Program-made: the position numbers and the translations under genes
Part shown: piece after piece, positions 5,545-5,591 of the stretch
Layout: each line of letters opens with the position of its first letter
Numbering within the stretch: the first letter of the stretch is position 1
Notes under the pieces: generated by a model
Database searches by the model: none
Seen by the model: the letters and a program-made list of their open reading frames with translations, nothing else
Told to the model about the DNA's origin: nothing
Source of the DNA: an uncultured Lachnospiraceae bacterium
GTDB lineage: Bacteria > Bacillota > Clostridia > Lachnospirales > Lachnospiraceae
DNA: 5,591 nucleotides
Assembly: GCA_947589175.1 (NCBI GenBank)
Contig: CANPZR010000182.1
Location: forward strand, 1 to 5,591
Direction of reading: 5' to 3'

Positions 5545-5591
5545 TTATACGAAGCTGTCATCCACCTGCGAATGCTGCTCAAATTCCCGCT
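5545..5591 (-). CDS. C-terminal end of an unidentified upstream gene (partial)
   Basis: Reading the minus strand from base 5589, one frame gives 14 codons ending in TAA at 5545-5547, with translated tail REFEQHSQVDDSFV. Its stop lies 16 bases before the sigma-factor start, a normal operon spacing. Of the other frames, one stops almost at once. The other, ending in TAG near the sigma start, gives a less protein-like tail rich in Arg, Trp and Ser. The fragment is too short to identify. In related Clostridia the gene before fliA/sigD is often a chemotaxis gene such as cheD, but nothing in these 14 residues confirms that here. The gene continues beyond the window. Confidence 0.45.
   Translation of the reverse strand, partial: REFEQHSQVDDSFV

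Overview
The window looks like chromosomal DNA from a flagellated Gram-positive member of Clostridia, most likely Lachnospiraceae. This rests on three things: the distal end of a flagellar/chemotaxis operon with a FliA/SigD sigma factor followed by FapA, strong GGAGG-type ribosome binding sites, and GC-rich genes separated by AT-rich gaps. The family assignment comes from remembered gene order and protein style, not from a search.

Every gene I can support is on the minus strand, so the biological order runs from high to low coordinates. First comes the last 14 codons of an unidentified upstream gene (5545-5591). Next is the sigma-28 family factor fliA/sigD (4764-5528), then fapA (3146-4741, TTG start). 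After a 135-base AT-rich gap with imperfect direct repeats comes a 99-residue uncharacterised protein (2711-3010). It is followed by a single-pass membrane protein of DUF6115/SwrB-like architecture (1905-2696) and a single-pass exported protein carrying only the MltG/YceG-type LysM-like module (1309-1908). The last two overlap by four bases (ATGA). A rho-independent terminator at 1187-1225 closes this unit.

Downstream of that terminator, and apparently separately transcribed, is a complete XerC/D-type tyrosine recombinase (best start 1058, stop 207). It has its own candidate promoter (TTGACT, 18 bases, TACAAT), which is overlapped by a 19-base dyad. A second copy of the dyad lies 34 bases upstream. 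The two copies differ at symmetric positions in a way that keeps the symmetry, which suggests real operator or recombinase-binding sites. The last 206 bases (1-206) contain no gene I recognise, only a weak hairpin-plus-T-run on the plus strand.

Functionally, SigD would direct transcription of late flagellar and motility genes, and FapA is a flagellar-associated beta-helix/coiled-coil protein. The three small genes after it are probably accessory factors for flagellar export, placement or passage through the wall; this is inferred from position and architecture. The recombinase is the odd neighbour: it could be a remnant or passenger, or a site-specific switch, but no convincing invertible segment is visible here.
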